In this document: piece by piece, positions 18,222 through 26,917 of the stretch | Layout of the letters: the number at the start of each line of letters is the position of its first letter | Position numbering within the stretch: the stretch's first letter is position 1 | From: Verrucomicrobiales bacterium | GTDB taxonomy: Bacteria; Verrucomicrobiota; Verrucomicrobiia; Verrucomicrobiales; V1-33 | Reading direction: 5' to 3' | Assembly: GCA_018003315.1 (NCBI GenBank) | Contig: JAGNEJ010000009.1 | Coordinates: forward strand, 1 to 64,000 | DNA length: 64,000 bases | The notes under the pieces: generated by a model | What the model was told of the DNA's origin: nothing | The model's input: only the letters and a program-made list of their open reading frames with translations | The model's database searches: none | Position numbers and translations under genes: made by a program

Positions 18222-19202
18222 ATGACCATCGCAACTACACGCGGACCGATTGCACGCCCTCAGAAGGTTGTCATCTACGGACCGGAAGGCGTCGGCAAAT
18301 CGACGCTCGCCTGTCAGACACCGGAACCTGTCTTCCTGGACACTGAAGGCGGCACCCATCATCTCGACATCGTGCGGCTCGACGCCGGGGCGACATGGGA
18401 GGGAATCACCGGCACGCTCGCCCAGCTCGCCAAGGCGGACCATCCGTTCCGGACCCTCGTGATCGACACCGCCGACTGGCTGGAGAAGCGCCTTGTCGAG
18501 CACCTCTGCACCAAGGGCAACAAGGAGAGCATCGAGGACTTCGGCTACGGCAAGGGCTGGGTGCTGCTGGCCGAGGAATTCACCCGGTTCCTCGCGTCGC
18601 TCGACACGCTGCTGGCCCGCGGGATGCACATCGTGTTCCTTGCCCATGCAGCGGTCAAGAAGTTCGAAGCCCCTGACCAGGCGGGAAGCTACGACCGCTT
18701 CGAGCTGAAACTCAGCAAGCAGGTCGGTCCGCTGCTCAAGGAATGGGCCGACGTGATCCTCTTCGCCAACTACGTCACGAAGACCGCGGAGAAGGAGAAC
18801 GGCAAGCTGCGCGGCGTGGGCGGCAAGGAGCGCGTTCTCTATGCAACCCACTCGGCGGCCTACGATGCCAAAAACCGTCACGGCCTCCCTGACAAGCTGC
18901 CATTCACCATCGACGCGCTCGCTCCCGTGTTCGGGTCGAGGGAGCTTGCAGTGTCCCCTTCCCCGGCAAAGGCCCCTGAAGCTTCCCTCTCCGACCGGAT
19001 CATCGCGACCTTCCAGCCATTGACTGACATGGCGCAGGTGCGCGACTTCCTCGTCGCCCGCGGCCAGCTCCACTTTGGTCAGGACGGAGTTCTGGAAAGC
19101 CTCGACAAGCTCGATCCGGACTACGCGGCGCGCATGCTCGCGGAGCCGAAACGATTTGTCGCCGCCGTGCAGGAATGGCTCAAAGGAAGGGAGGCAGCCT
19201 GA
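18222..19202 (+). CDS. Phage AAA_24-type ATPase (RecA/Sak4-like)
   Basis: 326-aa nucleotide-binding protein of the kind placed at the head of phage recombination modules. Walker A YGPEGVGKSTLA is near residues 24-35, then FLDTEGG and a Walker B-like TLVIDTADWL near 75. The C-terminal part is variable. Relatives (AAA_24, Sak4-like) are single-strand annealing or recombination ATPases that act with a nuclease and an ssDNA-binding protein; the next two genes match those roles. Its TGA overlaps the next ATG by one base. Expression is probably controlled by the inverted-repeat region just upstream. Confidence 0.85.
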   Translation: MTIATTRGPIARPQKVVIYGPEGVGKSTLACQTPEPVFLDTEGGTHHLDIVRLDAGATWEGITGTLAQLAKADHPFRTLVIDTADWLEKRLVEHLCTKGNKESIEDFGYGKGWVLLAEEFTRFLASLDTLLARGMHIVFLAHAAVKKFEAPDQAGSYDRFELKLSKQVGPLLKEWADVILFANYVTKTAEKENGKLRGVGGKERVLYATHSAAYDAKNRHGLPDKLPFTIDALAPVFGSRELAVSPSPAKAPEASLSDRIIATFQPLTDMAQVRDFLVARGQLHFGQDGVLESLDKLDPDYAARMLAEPKRFVAAVQEWLKGREAA

Positions 19203-20200
19203 TGAGTGCGCTGCGTCCATCCAACCTGCCGAAGCTCGCAGTGTGCCCGTGCTATGAGAGCAATCCCGTGGCCGGCGCTGCGGCCGAACGCGGCACCCTC
19301 CTCGACGGTGCGTTTCGGGCCGAACTCCTCGGTGAAGAAAGCCGGCGGGAACTCGCTGAAAAACTCACGCCGGACGAGAACGCCGCCGTCTCATGCGCAG
19401 TCTCCGTGGTCCGGGCCATGGCCGGCCGTGAGCGGGTGCTGGCCCGTGAGGACGACTGCCGCCTGCGCATGCTCGGGCTCACCGGCACAGCAGACGCCTT
19501 GCTCCCATCGCGGCAGACTCTTTTCGATTTGAAGACCGGCGCGCGCCGGAACTACCGCGAGCAGATGGCGGCCTACGCGCTCGCGATGATCGAAGCACAG
19601 TTCGCGGCCTCATGGACCTGCCATCTCCTCTTCTGTGACCAGCGGGAGGTCGAGACGATCCGCTTCGCCTACGATGAAGCGCTCGAAACGGTAGAGGGCG
19701 TCATCACGGCTCACCGCGATCCGGAGAAACGTCCCCGTCCGTGCGAATACTGCTCGTGGTGCGCGAAGGCAGAAACCTGTGAAGCGCGCCGCGCCCTCGC
19801 TGCGCAGGCCCTGCCGGCGGCAGAGCCCGGATTCGACTTCGAAGCCGTGGTGAGCGACCCCGAGAAGCTCGGTCGTTTCCTGACAGCCTGCGGTGTGGTC
19901 GAAGACTTCCACGACCGCGCGAAGAAGGTCGCCGCCGAACGCATCAAGGCCGGCGGCGAAGTGCCCGGCTGGCGCGTGGTCAATCGCAAGGGGGCTGAGT
20001 TCATCGACTGCGAGACGGTCGGACACCACATCGGCGCGCTCGGCTTCGGCCCGGTGCTAGCCGCCTACGGCAACCTGTCGGCCGCCAAATTCCGCCAGCT
20101 CTGGGAGCAGCGGATGCCTTCGGAAAAGCCCTTCCCTGTCGAGGCGGTCAAGCACGCCGCGCCCATTTCCTATCTGAAACAAACCAAAACCAAAAACTGA
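19202..20200 (+). CDS. DUF2800-like PD-(D/E)xK phage nuclease
   Basis: 332-aa RecB-type exonuclease of phage recombination modules. Core motifs: GLTGTADALL and LFDLKTGARR (D-x-K) near residues 95-115, a YREQMAAYALAM helix after it, and a cysteine cluster CEYCSWCAKAETC near 185-200 that suggests an iron-sulfur or zinc site like that of AddB/Cas4-type nucleases. The start ATG overlaps the stop of the ATPase gene (TGATG); the longer frame upstream lies in that gene. Expected partner of the ATPase and DUF669 protein in strand resection and annealing. Confidence 0.85.
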   Translation: MSALRPSNLPKLAVCPCYESNPVAGAAAERGTLLDGAFRAELLGEESRRELAEKLTPDENAAVSCAVSVVRAMAGRERVLAREDDCRLRMLGLTGTADALLPSRQTLFDLKTGARRNYREQMAAYALAMIEAQFAASWTCHLLFCDQREVETIRFAYDEALETVEGVITAHRDPEKRPRPCEYCSWCAKAETCEARRALAAQALPAAEPGFDFEAVVSDPEKLGRFLTACGVVEDFHDRAKKVAAERIKAGGEVPGWRVVNRKGAEFIDCETVGHHIGALGFGPVLAAYGNLSAAKFRQLWEQRMPSEKPFPVEAVKHAAPISYLKQTKTKN

Positions 20201-20206
20201 AGCACT

Positions 20207-20608
20207 ATGCCTACCTACAAAGCATCCACCCCCACGGAACGCCCGGACCACGTCGAGCCCGGGGACTACGAAGTCGAGGTCGTCGGCGCCAGCGAAACCG
20301 TAAGCAACAACGGTCACGAGATGATCGAACTGAAGCTGCGCACCAGTGAAGGCAGCTACCTCTACGACTTTCTCGTGTTCACCGAGAAGGCGTTCTGGAA
20401 GATCGACGCCTTCCGCGCCGCTACCGGAGACGAAGTCATTCCCGACGAGGACGTCGAATTCACTGCCGACGACACCATTGGCCGCACGGGCATGGCCCGG
20501 CTCGGGGTCGAGGAATACAACGGCCGCAAACGCAACAAGGTCATCGCCTGGCTCGCCGGCAAACCGAAACCCGCAACTCCCTCCCGTCATGCAGCCAACC
20601 CGTTCTGA
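20207..20608 (+). CDS. DUF669-like phage protein (ssDNA-binding candidate)
   Basis: 133-aa protein resembling DUF669, found beside phage Sak4-like ATPases and helicases and often proposed to bind single-stranded DNA. Seen: HVEPGDYEVEVVGA near residue 17, a central beta-rich segment (GSYLYDFLVFTEKAFWKIDAF), and a basic, proline-rich tail ending NPF. An acidic aromatic C-terminal tip is typical of SSB proteins; here the tail ends in phenylalanine but is not acidic. It starts 6 nt after the nuclease stop and the helicase gene starts 4 nt after its own stop. Confidence 0.72.
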   Translation: MPTYKASTPTERPDHVEPGDYEVEVVGASETVSNNGHEMIELKLRTSEGSYLYDFLVFTEKAFWKIDAFRAATGDEVIPDEDVEFTADDTIGRTGMARLGVEEYNGRKRNKVIAWLAGKPKPATPSRHAANPF

Positions 20609-20612
20609 CAAG

Positions 20613-22109
20613 ATGCCCCTTCGCGCCTACCAGCGGGAATCGCTCGCCAGCATCCACAAGGGATTCGTCGAGTTCGACCGCCAACTGGGCGTGCTGCCCA
20701 CCGGGGCCGGAAAAACCGTGGTGTTCAGCCGGCTGGCGTCCGATCTCCAGCCACAGCGCACCCTCATCCTCGCCCACCGGGAGGAACTGATCACACAGGC
20801 TGCCGACAAGCTCCTGCAATCGACAGGGATCGTGGCCGGCATCGAGCGTAGTGATGATCTCGCCCCGCTCGATGCCCCGGTAGTGGTCGCTTCAGTGCAG
20901 ACGCTCATGCGCGAAAAACGCCGGAGCCGATGGCCGAAAGACCACTTCGGACTCGTCGTCGTCGATGAAGCGCACCACGTTCTCGCGGACAGCTACCTGA
21001 ACACGCTGCGCCATTTCGACGGGCACGCCAAGGTCCTCGGAGTCACGGCCACCCCCGACCGCGGCGACAAGAAGAACCTCGGCCGCTACTTCCAGAATGT
21101 GGCCTGCGAGGTCACGCTTCTCGATCTGATCAGGCAGAGCTGGCTGGCACCGATCCGGGTGAAGACCGTGCCGCTGCAGGTCGATCTTCGGGGCGTTAGG
21201 ACGACGGCGGGTGACTACAATGCCGACGACCTCGGCCATGCGCTCGAACCCTATCTGGAAGGGATCGCCGATGTGCTGGCGGAACACCGGTACCGGAAGA
21301 CTCTCGTTTTCCTGCCGCTCATCGCCGTGTCGAAGAAGTTCGCGGAACTCTGCCGGGAGCGCGGCCTTGCGGCGGAGCATGTCGATGGGCAGTCCGGCAC
21401 CCGTCAGGAAACACTCGAACGGTTCCGGCGCGACGAAATTCGCGTCCTGACCAATGCCATGCTTCTCACCGAGGGGTATGACGAACCATCCGTCGATTGC
21501 GTGGTTTGCCTGCGTCCGACGAAGGTGCGGGCACTCTATTCCCAGATCATCGGCCGCGGTACCCGCCTCTGGCCCGGGAAGGATCACCTCCTTGTTCTGG
21601 ACTTCCTGTGGCAGTCGGGCGAACACAGCCTCGTGAGCCCCGTGGATCTCGTGGCAGAGGACGCGGAGGATGCCAGGGCACTCGCCGAAAAACTCGGCGG
21701 AGAGGGAGACCTCGAAGAAGCCCGCGAGGCGGTCAATGCCGACAGGACAAAGTCGCTCGCTGCAAGGCTGGCGGAAAACCGCACCCGTCGGGGCAGTGTG
21801 CTCGATCCGCTGGAACTCGCAGTCACGCTCAATGAGGCGGCACTCGCCGATTTCGTGCCCACCATGGCGTGGCATACGGCGCCACCGACGGAACGACAGA
21901 TCGAGATCCTCAAACGGTTCGGCCTGAGCACGGACAGCATCCTCAGCAAGGGACACGCTTCGCTCCTGCTCGACCGGCTCATCACCCGCCGCCAGCTCGG
22001 ACTGGCCACGGCCAAGCAGGTCCGCGTCCTGCGCCGTCACGGACATCCCCATCCGGAAACCGCTACGTTCGAGGAAGCCGGGGCCTTCCTCGATGCCCGC
22101 TTCGCCTGA
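20613..22109 (+). CDS. Phage DEAD/DEAH SF2 helicase
   Basis: 498-aa SF2 helicase. It starts MPLRAYQRESL; Walker A LPTGAGKTVVF lies near residue 25, VVVDEAHHV (DEAH) near 115, SVTATPDRGD-like GVTATPDRGD near 140, ALYSQIIGRGTRLWPG (motif VI) near 310, followed by a C-terminal extension of about 150 residues with TERQIEILKRFGL. It resembles phage replication-module helicases. ATG 20613 is preferred; ATG 20589 is in frame but inside the upstream gene, and the frame runs open much further back without coding support. Confidence 0.87.
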   Translation: MPLRAYQRESLASIHKGFVEFDRQLGVLPTGAGKTVVFSRLASDLQPQRTLILAHREELITQAADKLLQSTGIVAGIERSDDLAPLDAPVVVASVQTLMREKRRSRWPKDHFGLVVVDEAHHVLADSYLNTLRHFDGHAKVLGVTATPDRGDKKNLGRYFQNVACEVTLLDLIRQSWLAPIRVKTVPLQVDLRGVRTTAGDYNADDLGHALEPYLEGIADVLAEHRYRKTLVFLPLIAVSKKFAELCRERGLAAEHVDGQSGTRQETLERFRRDEIRVLTNAMLLTEGYDEPSVDCVVCLRPTKVRALYSQIIGRGTRLWPGKDHLLVLDFLWQSGEHSLVSPVDLVAEDAEDARALAEKLGGEGDLEEAREAVNADRTKSLAARLAENRTRRGSVLDPLELAVTLNEAALADFVPTMAWHTAPPTERQIEILKRFGLSTDSILSKGHASLLLDRLITRRQLGLATAKQVRVLRRHGHPHPETATFEEAGAFLDARFA

Positions 22110-22138
22110 CCATCCTCAACAACCCGACCGATCCCGAT

Positions 22139-24127
22139 ATGGCCCGTTACCGATCCCAGGGGCTTTCGTTAGCCCTCCCGAAGCGCACTCTCGACTACCT
22201 CCAGCACGGAGCCACCGAGGGGTTGCGCAATGCCGAACTCTTCGATGCGACCTGCCAGTTCCGCGATGCCGGTCAGTCGCTCGATGCCGCCGAAGGACAA
22301 CTGCTCGCCCGTGCGCTGGCCGACGGCCTGACAGAAGCCGAAGCCCGGCAGACCATCCGCTCTGCATTCAACAGGACGGCCCGTGAGCCTGTGGCGGCGC
22401 GCCCTGCCGGTTCCGATGCCCGCCAGGCGCAGAAGAGCCTCAGCGGGCCTCCTGAGCCCGTTGCCGAAGGGTTCCTGAAGCTCCTGTCCGCGTGCTTTGC
22501 CGACGACGAGCATGTGTCCATCGCACCCGCCGCGGAATCCGAAGAAGGCGAAATCATGCCCCGTCGCGGCGTGACCCTGACCGCCGCCGAATGGAAAGCG
22601 AAAGCCCATGCCAAGGGCGGTATCGACAAGGTCTTTGGAACGAAGCTCGGCCTCTTCCTGCGCATCAATCCGATGACGAAGGGCGGCGCGCGAAACGACG
22701 AGGTGACCGCGTTCCGCCATGTGCTCGTCGAGTTCGACCGGAACGAGGCCGGCGAGCGGATTCCGAAAGAGAACCAGTATCACGCGATCGTCGCCAGTGG
22801 CCTGCCCGTCTCCGCGCTCATCGACTCCGGCAACAAAAGCTTGCACGCATGGGTGCGTGTGGATGCACCCGACGACGCGGAATACAAACGCCGGGTCGAG
22901 GTCATCTGGAAGTGGTTCTCCGGGATGAACCTCGACCGGCAGAACCGGAATCCATCGCGCCTGTCCCGCTGCCCGGACGGATGGCGGACCGTGGATGGTG
23001 AGGTGAAGCGCCAATGCCTGCTGGCCGTCGCGCTCGGGGCTGAATCATGGACGGCATGGGAGGCGGCGCACGCCGGTTCCGACCTGCCGCGCATCCTTCC
23101 CGGCGACCAGTTCATGGCGGTGCCGGAAGCCGAACCTCCGCAGCTCATCGAAGGCGTCCTGCACAAGGGAGCGAAGATGGTGCTCGGGGGACCGTCGAAG
23201 GCGCGCAAGAGCTGGAGTCTGCTCGATCTCATGCTCTCGGTTTCCTCCGGAGTGCCGTGGTGGGGATTTGCCACGCAGCCCGGTCGAGCCCTCTACCTGA
23301 ACTTTGAACTGCCGGCCTTCGCCCTCCAGCACCGCCTGCGCGTGATCGCCGCCGCCAAGGGGCTCGATGCGTTCACCGGATTCGACGTCTGGAACCTGCG
23401 CGGGCATGCCACCGACTTCACGGCCCTCATCCCGAAAATCCTCGGCCGCATCCGGGACACCGGGTATGCGCTCATCCTCATCGACCCAATCTACAAGGGG
23501 CTCGGCAACCGGAACGAGAACGACGCCGGTGACATCGCCAGCCTCCTCAACGAGGTCGAACAACTGGCCGCGAAGTCGGGTGCCGCCGTCGTCTTCGGTG
23601 CCCACTTCTCCAAGGGAAACCAGTCGGGCAAGGAGGCCATCGACCGAATCGGAGGTTCCGGTGTTTTCGCCCGCGATCCGGATGTCATCCTAACCATGAC
23701 TCCGCACGAGGATGACGGGGCTCACACCATCGACCTCACCCTGCGCGCCCTGCCTCCGGTAAAGGCCTTTGTCGTTCGCTGGGACGAAGCGGTCTTCACG
23801 GCGGACCACAGTGCCGACCCCGCGCGCCTGAAGGCCGCAGAGGCCGCGCAGAAACCCGCAAAGCCCACGGCAAATTACCGGTCCGGCACCATGGCTGACC
23901 GCTACGGCAAGCTCCTGGAGAACATGCCTCCGCTGACCAATGGCCGGGTGCCCGAGTATTCGGAAGTCATCGCCTACATCCGTCAGCAGATCACCGATTC
24001 GGAGGGTGACTGCACGATCAAGGAAGCCGACCGCATCTTCCACTGTCTCGCCTCGATGAAGGTCAACAGCCCGCTCGTCTTCGACCGGGCCACCCGCCTG
24101 TGGAGGGGGCGTCGTCATGGAATTTGA
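22139..24127 (+). CDS. Phage primase-like / RepA-type (AAA_25) helicase
   Basis: 662-aa replication protein. Residues about 130-300 look primase-like: RHVLVEFDRN, SALIDSGNKSLHAWV and NRNPSRLSRCPDGWR recur in primase-polymerase domains. A RecA-fold helicase of the RepA/AAA_25 type follows: atypical P-loop GGPSKARKSWSLLD near 355, YLNFELP, LILIDPIYKGLGNRNEND, and GAHFSKGN. A short C-terminal region is unassigned. Start chosen at MARYRSQG; the upstream in-frame extension overlaps the helicase gene. A structured non-coding region follows immediately, a possible replication origin. Confidence 0.83.
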   Translation: MARYRSQGLSLALPKRTLDYLQHGATEGLRNAELFDATCQFRDAGQSLDAAEGQLLARALADGLTEAEARQTIRSAFNRTAREPVAARPAGSDARQAQKSLSGPPEPVAEGFLKLLSACFADDEHVSIAPAAESEEGEIMPRRGVTLTAAEWKAKAHAKGGIDKVFGTKLGLFLRINPMTKGGARNDEVTAFRHVLVEFDRNEAGERIPKENQYHAIVASGLPVSALIDSGNKSLHAWVRVDAPDDAEYKRRVEVIWKWFSGMNLDRQNRNPSRLSRCPDGWRTVDGEVKRQCLLAVALGAESWTAWEAAHAGSDLPRILPGDQFMAVPEAEPPQLIEGVLHKGAKMVLGGPSKARKSWSLLDLMLSVSSGVPWWGFATQPGRALYLNFELPAFALQHRLRVIAAAKGLDAFTGFDVWNLRGHATDFTALIPKILGRIRDTGYALILIDPIYKGLGNRNENDAGDIASLLNEVEQLAAKSGAAVVFGAHFSKGNQSGKEAIDRIGGSGVFARDPDVILTMTPHEDDGAHTIDLTLRALPPVKAFVVRWDEAVFTADHSADPARLKAAEAAQKPAKPTANYRSGTMADRYGKLLENMPPLTNGRVPEYSEVIAYIRQQITDSEGDCTIKEADRIFHCLASMKVNSPLVFDRATRLWRGRRHGI

Positions 24128-24346
24128 ACCCGCATGGAGCCGGGGGTTTGAATCCCCGAAAACCCTATCAGATACACTAGCCGAAGTGAAATTTTCTCAC
24201 CTTACAGTAAGTCGCCTTACAGTAAACCTTACGGATTCTCTAAAGAGAATCAGAGCGCGAATCGGTAAACCGGATTTCGCGCGCTCTGGTTTGCTCTTTC
24301 GAGCACCAGCGCAGTTAGTTTTCCATCGCCGGAAAGGAGGTTCAAA
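24128..24346 (+). promoter_or_regulatory. Structured non-coding region: tandem palindromes and three hairpins
   Basis: 219 nt without an ORF. Two direct copies of CCTTACAGTAA (24200-24210, 24215-24225) contain the palindrome TTACAGTAA; a degenerate third copy is at 24227-24237. Then three hairpins follow in a row: GATTCTCT/AGAGAATC (24234-24251), CAGAGCGCG/CGCGCTCTG (24251-24288, with an inner CGGT/ACCG), and CTGG-TGCTC/GAGCA-CCAG (24286-24309). A strong AAAGGAGG at 24333-24340 ends the region. It may be a phage origin, an operator array or a structured 5' leader. Confidence 0.6.
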
Positions 24347-24895
24347 TTGAACCCAAACGACTACACCAGACGCCAGGCCAGGAAGGATGCCGAGTACGAG
24401 CAGGCCTACCGGACATGGATCAAATCCCTGCCTGCGGATGAACGCAGAGCCATGGAGGCAGCCGGCCTCGATACGCCATCGCTCCAGCGCCACGGCAACG
24501 GAGCGGCTGACAGTGACCTCGCCGATTCAGCGATGGCCAGTCACACGCCGGACATGGCGGCTCTCCTCGATGAGCCTGAGCTGGATCTCCCTGCGGTTCC
24601 TCAGCGCGATGCCACCGACATCCTGCGCCACTTCGTCGCCGACATGCTCTCCGAAGGCAATACCCGCCTGACCGTCGAGTGCCTTGCCGTCGCTCTCGGC
24701 CTGAGCGCCTACAATGGCGAGAGCATGACCGACATCGCCAGGCGCCACGGCATCTCCAGAGCCGCCGTCAGCAAGCGCTGCGTTGACATCACCCAACGAC
24801 TGAACCTGCCGCCATCGCGAGCCATGCGCAGCGAACTGGCCCGCCGCATCTACCGCCGCTCACAACTCAAACGCCACCGCTCCCTCAAATCATGA
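24347..24895 (+). CDS. HTH protein (sigma-region-4-like C-terminus)
   Basis: 182-aa protein. The start is TTG, fixed by a near-perfect AAAGGAGG 6 nt upstream, the best Shine-Dalgarno in the phage region. The N-terminal half is acidic and variable. The C-terminal third has a helix-turn-helix of sigma-70 region 4 or resolvase type: ESMTDIARRHGISRAAVSKRC near residues 125-145, then a basic tail RSQLKRHRSLK. It probably binds DNA and could regulate phage transcription from the adjacent palindrome array; that is inference. Its stop overlaps the next ATG (ATGA). Confidence 0.72.
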   Translation: MNPNDYTRRQARKDAEYEQAYRTWIKSLPADERRAMEAAGLDTPSLQRHGNGAADSDLADSAMASHTPDMAALLDEPELDLPAVPQRDATDILRHFVADMLSEGNTRLTVECLAVALGLSAYNGESMTDIARRHGISRAAVSKRCVDITQRLNLPPSRAMRSELARRIYRRSQLKRHRSLKS

Positions 24896-25497
24896 ACGCC
24901 CTTGCGATCAACGATCCGAAGTTTGCCATCAGCCCGACCGGCATCCAGTTCAACGACACCCTCAGTTTCGAGGAATGGGACAGCCTGGGGCAGAAGCTCG
25001 CTCCCGTAGGCAAGGCCATCGGATTCATCGTAGGCGACTGGATCAACTATGGCGAGGCGGCCTACGGCGAGAAATACAAGCAGGCACTCGAAACCACGGG
25101 CATTCCCTATCAAACGCTGGCCAACTACGCGCACGTCGCCCGCAAGGTGGGGCTTTCCTGTCGTCAGGAAAACCTTGGCTTCGAGCACCACGCCGTCGTG
25201 GCCAAGCTCAAGAGCGATGAGGAAAAGCACTACTGGCTCGGCATGGCCGACAAGCACAACCTCAGTGTCCGACGCCTGCGCAAGTCGATCAACTTCGGCC
25301 GGCTCGCCACCGATGAGGAAGTCCAGGGCGATCCCGCCGACCGCGGCTACGTCACCTACCTCGCCCTGCTGAACCGCATCCGCCGGTGGTGGAAGCGCGA
25401 GACCGAGAAGGCTCCAGTCGATCAATGGGACGAAGACCGCCGCGCGGGACTCAAGAAGGACTTCGCCCTCGTCGTCGAAATCTTCAACGCCCTCTGA
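24892..25497 (+). CDS. Phage hypothetical protein, possibly DNA-binding
   Basis: 201 aa, not assigned to a family. It begins MNALAINDPKFAISPTG. The segment GFIVGDWINYGEAAYGEKY near residue 45 and LETTGIPYQTLANYAHVARK near 65-85 look like a helical HTH-type unit, followed by a second one (ADKHNLSVRRLRKSI) near 125. Such proteins occur in plasmid and prophage accessory regions. It is coupled to the HTH gene upstream through an ATGA overlap, which suggests a joint regulatory role. Confidence 0.65.
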   Translation: MNALAINDPKFAISPTGIQFNDTLSFEEWDSLGQKLAPVGKAIGFIVGDWINYGEAAYGEKYKQALETTGIPYQTLANYAHVARKVGLSCRQENLGFEHHAVVAKLKSDEEKHYWLGMADKHNLSVRRLRKSINFGRLATDEEVQGDPADRGYVTYLALLNRIRRWWKRETEKAPVDQWDEDRRAGLKKDFALVVEIFNAL

Positions 25498-25502
25498 GCC
25501 CC

Positions 25503-25637
25503 ATGAGCCAACCGGCCGACATCATCCTAACCGCTGGACTCGAAATCGGGGAGCCGGAAAACGCCGCCGAAAAAAGGAATCTATTGAAGGTCAACGAGTT
25601 CCGCCGGGACCTCTGCACCCGCGTCCATTTCCTGTGA
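25503..25637 (+). CDS. Small hypothetical protein (44 aa)
   Basis: 44-aa ORF beginning MSQPADIILTAGLEIGEPEN, 5 nt after the previous stop and on the same strand. No domain is recognised. The tail has an LLKVNEFRRDLCTR helix. Support comes only from position and from coding-like composition. Confidence 0.4.
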   Translation: MSQPADIILTAGLEIGEPENAAEKRNLLKVNEFRRDLCTRVHFL

Positions 25638-25673
25638 AATGCGCCATCGCGACTTCCCACATAACGCGGCCGG

Positions 25674-26033
25674 TCATTCGTCTTCGATCACGATCCTGCT
25701 AATCGCGCGACGGCTTTCGTCCTCATGTGGCGGCCTGTATGCCACCACAAAACGGTCACCTATTTCGCGATTCAGCCGCCGGGCGAGATTCATGCCCTCT
25801 TCGTGCATCAGGTTCCAGTCAAATTCGGGATCGTCATAGTAACGTTCGAATTGCAACGTCCACTCGTTGAAAGCATTGTCGAGTTCCTTGCTGGTTCCGA
25901 TTATCTCGGAAAGGCCACGAGTGCAGTCAGCAAAATGAGTGCCTACCTGAGGCCCCGTCTCGGAATCGTCCTGCAGCCAGGCGTAAGGACCATTTCCAAA
26001 GTCTGCGTAAATCGTGATGCGCTGTTTGCCCAT
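25674..26033 (-). CDS. Hypothetical protein, leftward accessory gene
   Basis: 119-aa acidic protein, unrecognised. It begins MGKQRITIYADFGNGPYAW and ends RRAISRIVIEDE. The GLSEIIGTSKELDNAFNEW helix and FERYYDDPEFDWN segment suggest a small folded cytoplasmic protein, of the type often found as immunity or anti-defence accessory genes. The open frame continues to 26153, but the longer form would overlap the divergent gene at 26107, so the inner ATG is preferred. Lower G+C than its neighbours supports separate acquisition. Confidence 0.55.
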   Translation of the reverse strand: MGKQRITIYADFGNGPYAWLQDDSETGPQVGTHFADCTRGLSEIIGTSKELDNAFNEWTLQFERYYDDPEFDWNLMHEEGMNLARRLNREIGDRFVVAYRPPHEDESRRAISRIVIEDE

Positions 26034-26106
26034 GCCCACTACCAATGTCTGGCGGCAGGTCTCAAGACAATGGGAAACGCCAGCGATTGACATGTCGGGC
26101 CAGTCC

Positions 26107-26451
26107 ATGGCCACATCAAAGCTCGAAGCCCGATTCATCCTGCTCTGGCGCATCGCTCAGGGTCCAAAACTGGAGCGCGAATTTCAGTTCGATCCGAAGC
26201 GGAAATGGCGGGCGGATTTCGCACACCTTCCGAGCCGCACACTCATCGAGATCGAAGGTGGCCTGTTTCTCCCCGGCGGCGGACGCCACAACCGGGGGAG
26301 CGGCTATGCAAAGGACGCGGAGAAGTATCTCGAAGCCGCGTTGGCCGGCTGGACCGTCCTGCGGCTGACCGTCAGGCAATTGGAGGTCGAGTTCATCGAG
26401 CGGATCGCGGGGTTCGTTGACGCGGCTGCTTCCGCAAAACCCAGACCATGA
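26107..26451 (+). CDS. DUF559/Vsr-like endonuclease-fold protein
   Basis: 114-aa protein resembling the very-short-patch/DUF559 nuclease fold. Seen: KLEREFQFDPKRKWRADFA near residues 20-38, then RTLIEIEGGLF near 45, giving a D...E-x-E/G active-site pattern; GRHNRGSGYAKDAEKY near 65; and a C-terminal strand GWTVLRLT. A role in nicking DNA or phage recombination is possible. Start ATG 26107 is supported by a TTGACA at 26087-26092, 14 nt upstream, the same element that precedes many late phage genes here. Confidence 0.68.
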   Translation: MATSKLEARFILLWRIAQGPKLEREFQFDPKRKWRADFAHLPSRTLIEIEGGLFLPGGGRHNRGSGYAKDAEKYLEAALAGWTVLRLTVRQLEVEFIERIAGFVDAAASAKPRP

Positions 26452-26681
26452 CCTTCACCGCTGTTCATCCAATCTTCGCCGCCACGTTGCCGCCGGTGTC
26501 CGCCTCCGCGATTCAGCGGACGCTGTCTCTGCTTGGCGTGCTGCTCGTGTGCCATTGGTTGTCCTCCTGTGACCACCCGGTGGAATCGGAAATCCCGGCG
26601 GCGACATTCCGCCGGCACGCTGCGCCGCTCAATACTCCTCGGGCAGAAGGACCGTCGTCAGGGATCGGTCCCACTCTGTGA
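26448..26681 (+). CDS. Possible small membrane protein (77 aa)
   Basis: 77-aa ORF coupled by ATGA to the endonuclease-like gene. It carries one hydrophobic segment (LSLLGVLLVCHWLSSC, about residues 27-42) that could be a transmembrane helix or a lipoprotein-like signal, but no cleavable signal is clear. Its 3' end overlaps a better-supported gene on the other strand (26629-26910) by 53 nt. It may be spurious. Confidence 0.3.
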   Translation: MTFTAVHPIFAATLPPVSASAIQRTLSLLGVLLVCHWLSSCDHPVESEIPAATFRRHAAPLNTPRAEGPSSGIGPTL

Positions 26682-26910
26682 TGATGTAGATGCGCCGCCC
26701 GGCGCCGACCTGATAGCAACTCAGGATTCGCGAGCCATCCGTGAGGGCTGCATCGTTGGCGTCACGGTCCTCCTCGCCCAGAGCATCGCCCCAGTCTCCG
26801 CAATGATGGCGCCGGAGATAGGGAAAGAGGTCGATGCCCAGGGAGATCACCGCCGGTGTGGCGACGACCTGTCCGAGCGGAAATTTGGGATTAAGAATGC
26901 CGTAGCCCAT
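26629..26910 (-). CDS. Conserved plasmid/phage small protein
   Basis: 93-aa protein of a family I recall as widespread on plasmids and prophages with no known function. Recognisable parts: FPLGQVVATPAVISLGID near residue 10, RRHHCGDWGDALGEEDRDAN near 33-50, and the C-terminal YIITEWDRSLTTVLLPEEY. The full family length is present. It is the last of three leftward genes, downstream of the amidoligase gene and a 75-aa ORF. Confidence 0.75.
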   Translation of the reverse strand: MGYGILNPKFPLGQVVATPAVISLGIDLFPYLRRHHCGDWGDALGEEDRDANDAALTDGSRILSCYQVGAGRRIYIITEWDRSLTTVLLPEEY

Positions 26911-26917
26911 AAGCGTG

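Noticed and set aside
24131-24165. T-arm-like CGGGGGTTTGAATCCCCG after the primase-helicase gene
   Set aside because: No acceptor, D or anticodon arm fits around it, and it does not match tRNA-Pro. Probably chance, although a decayed tRNA end is not excluded.
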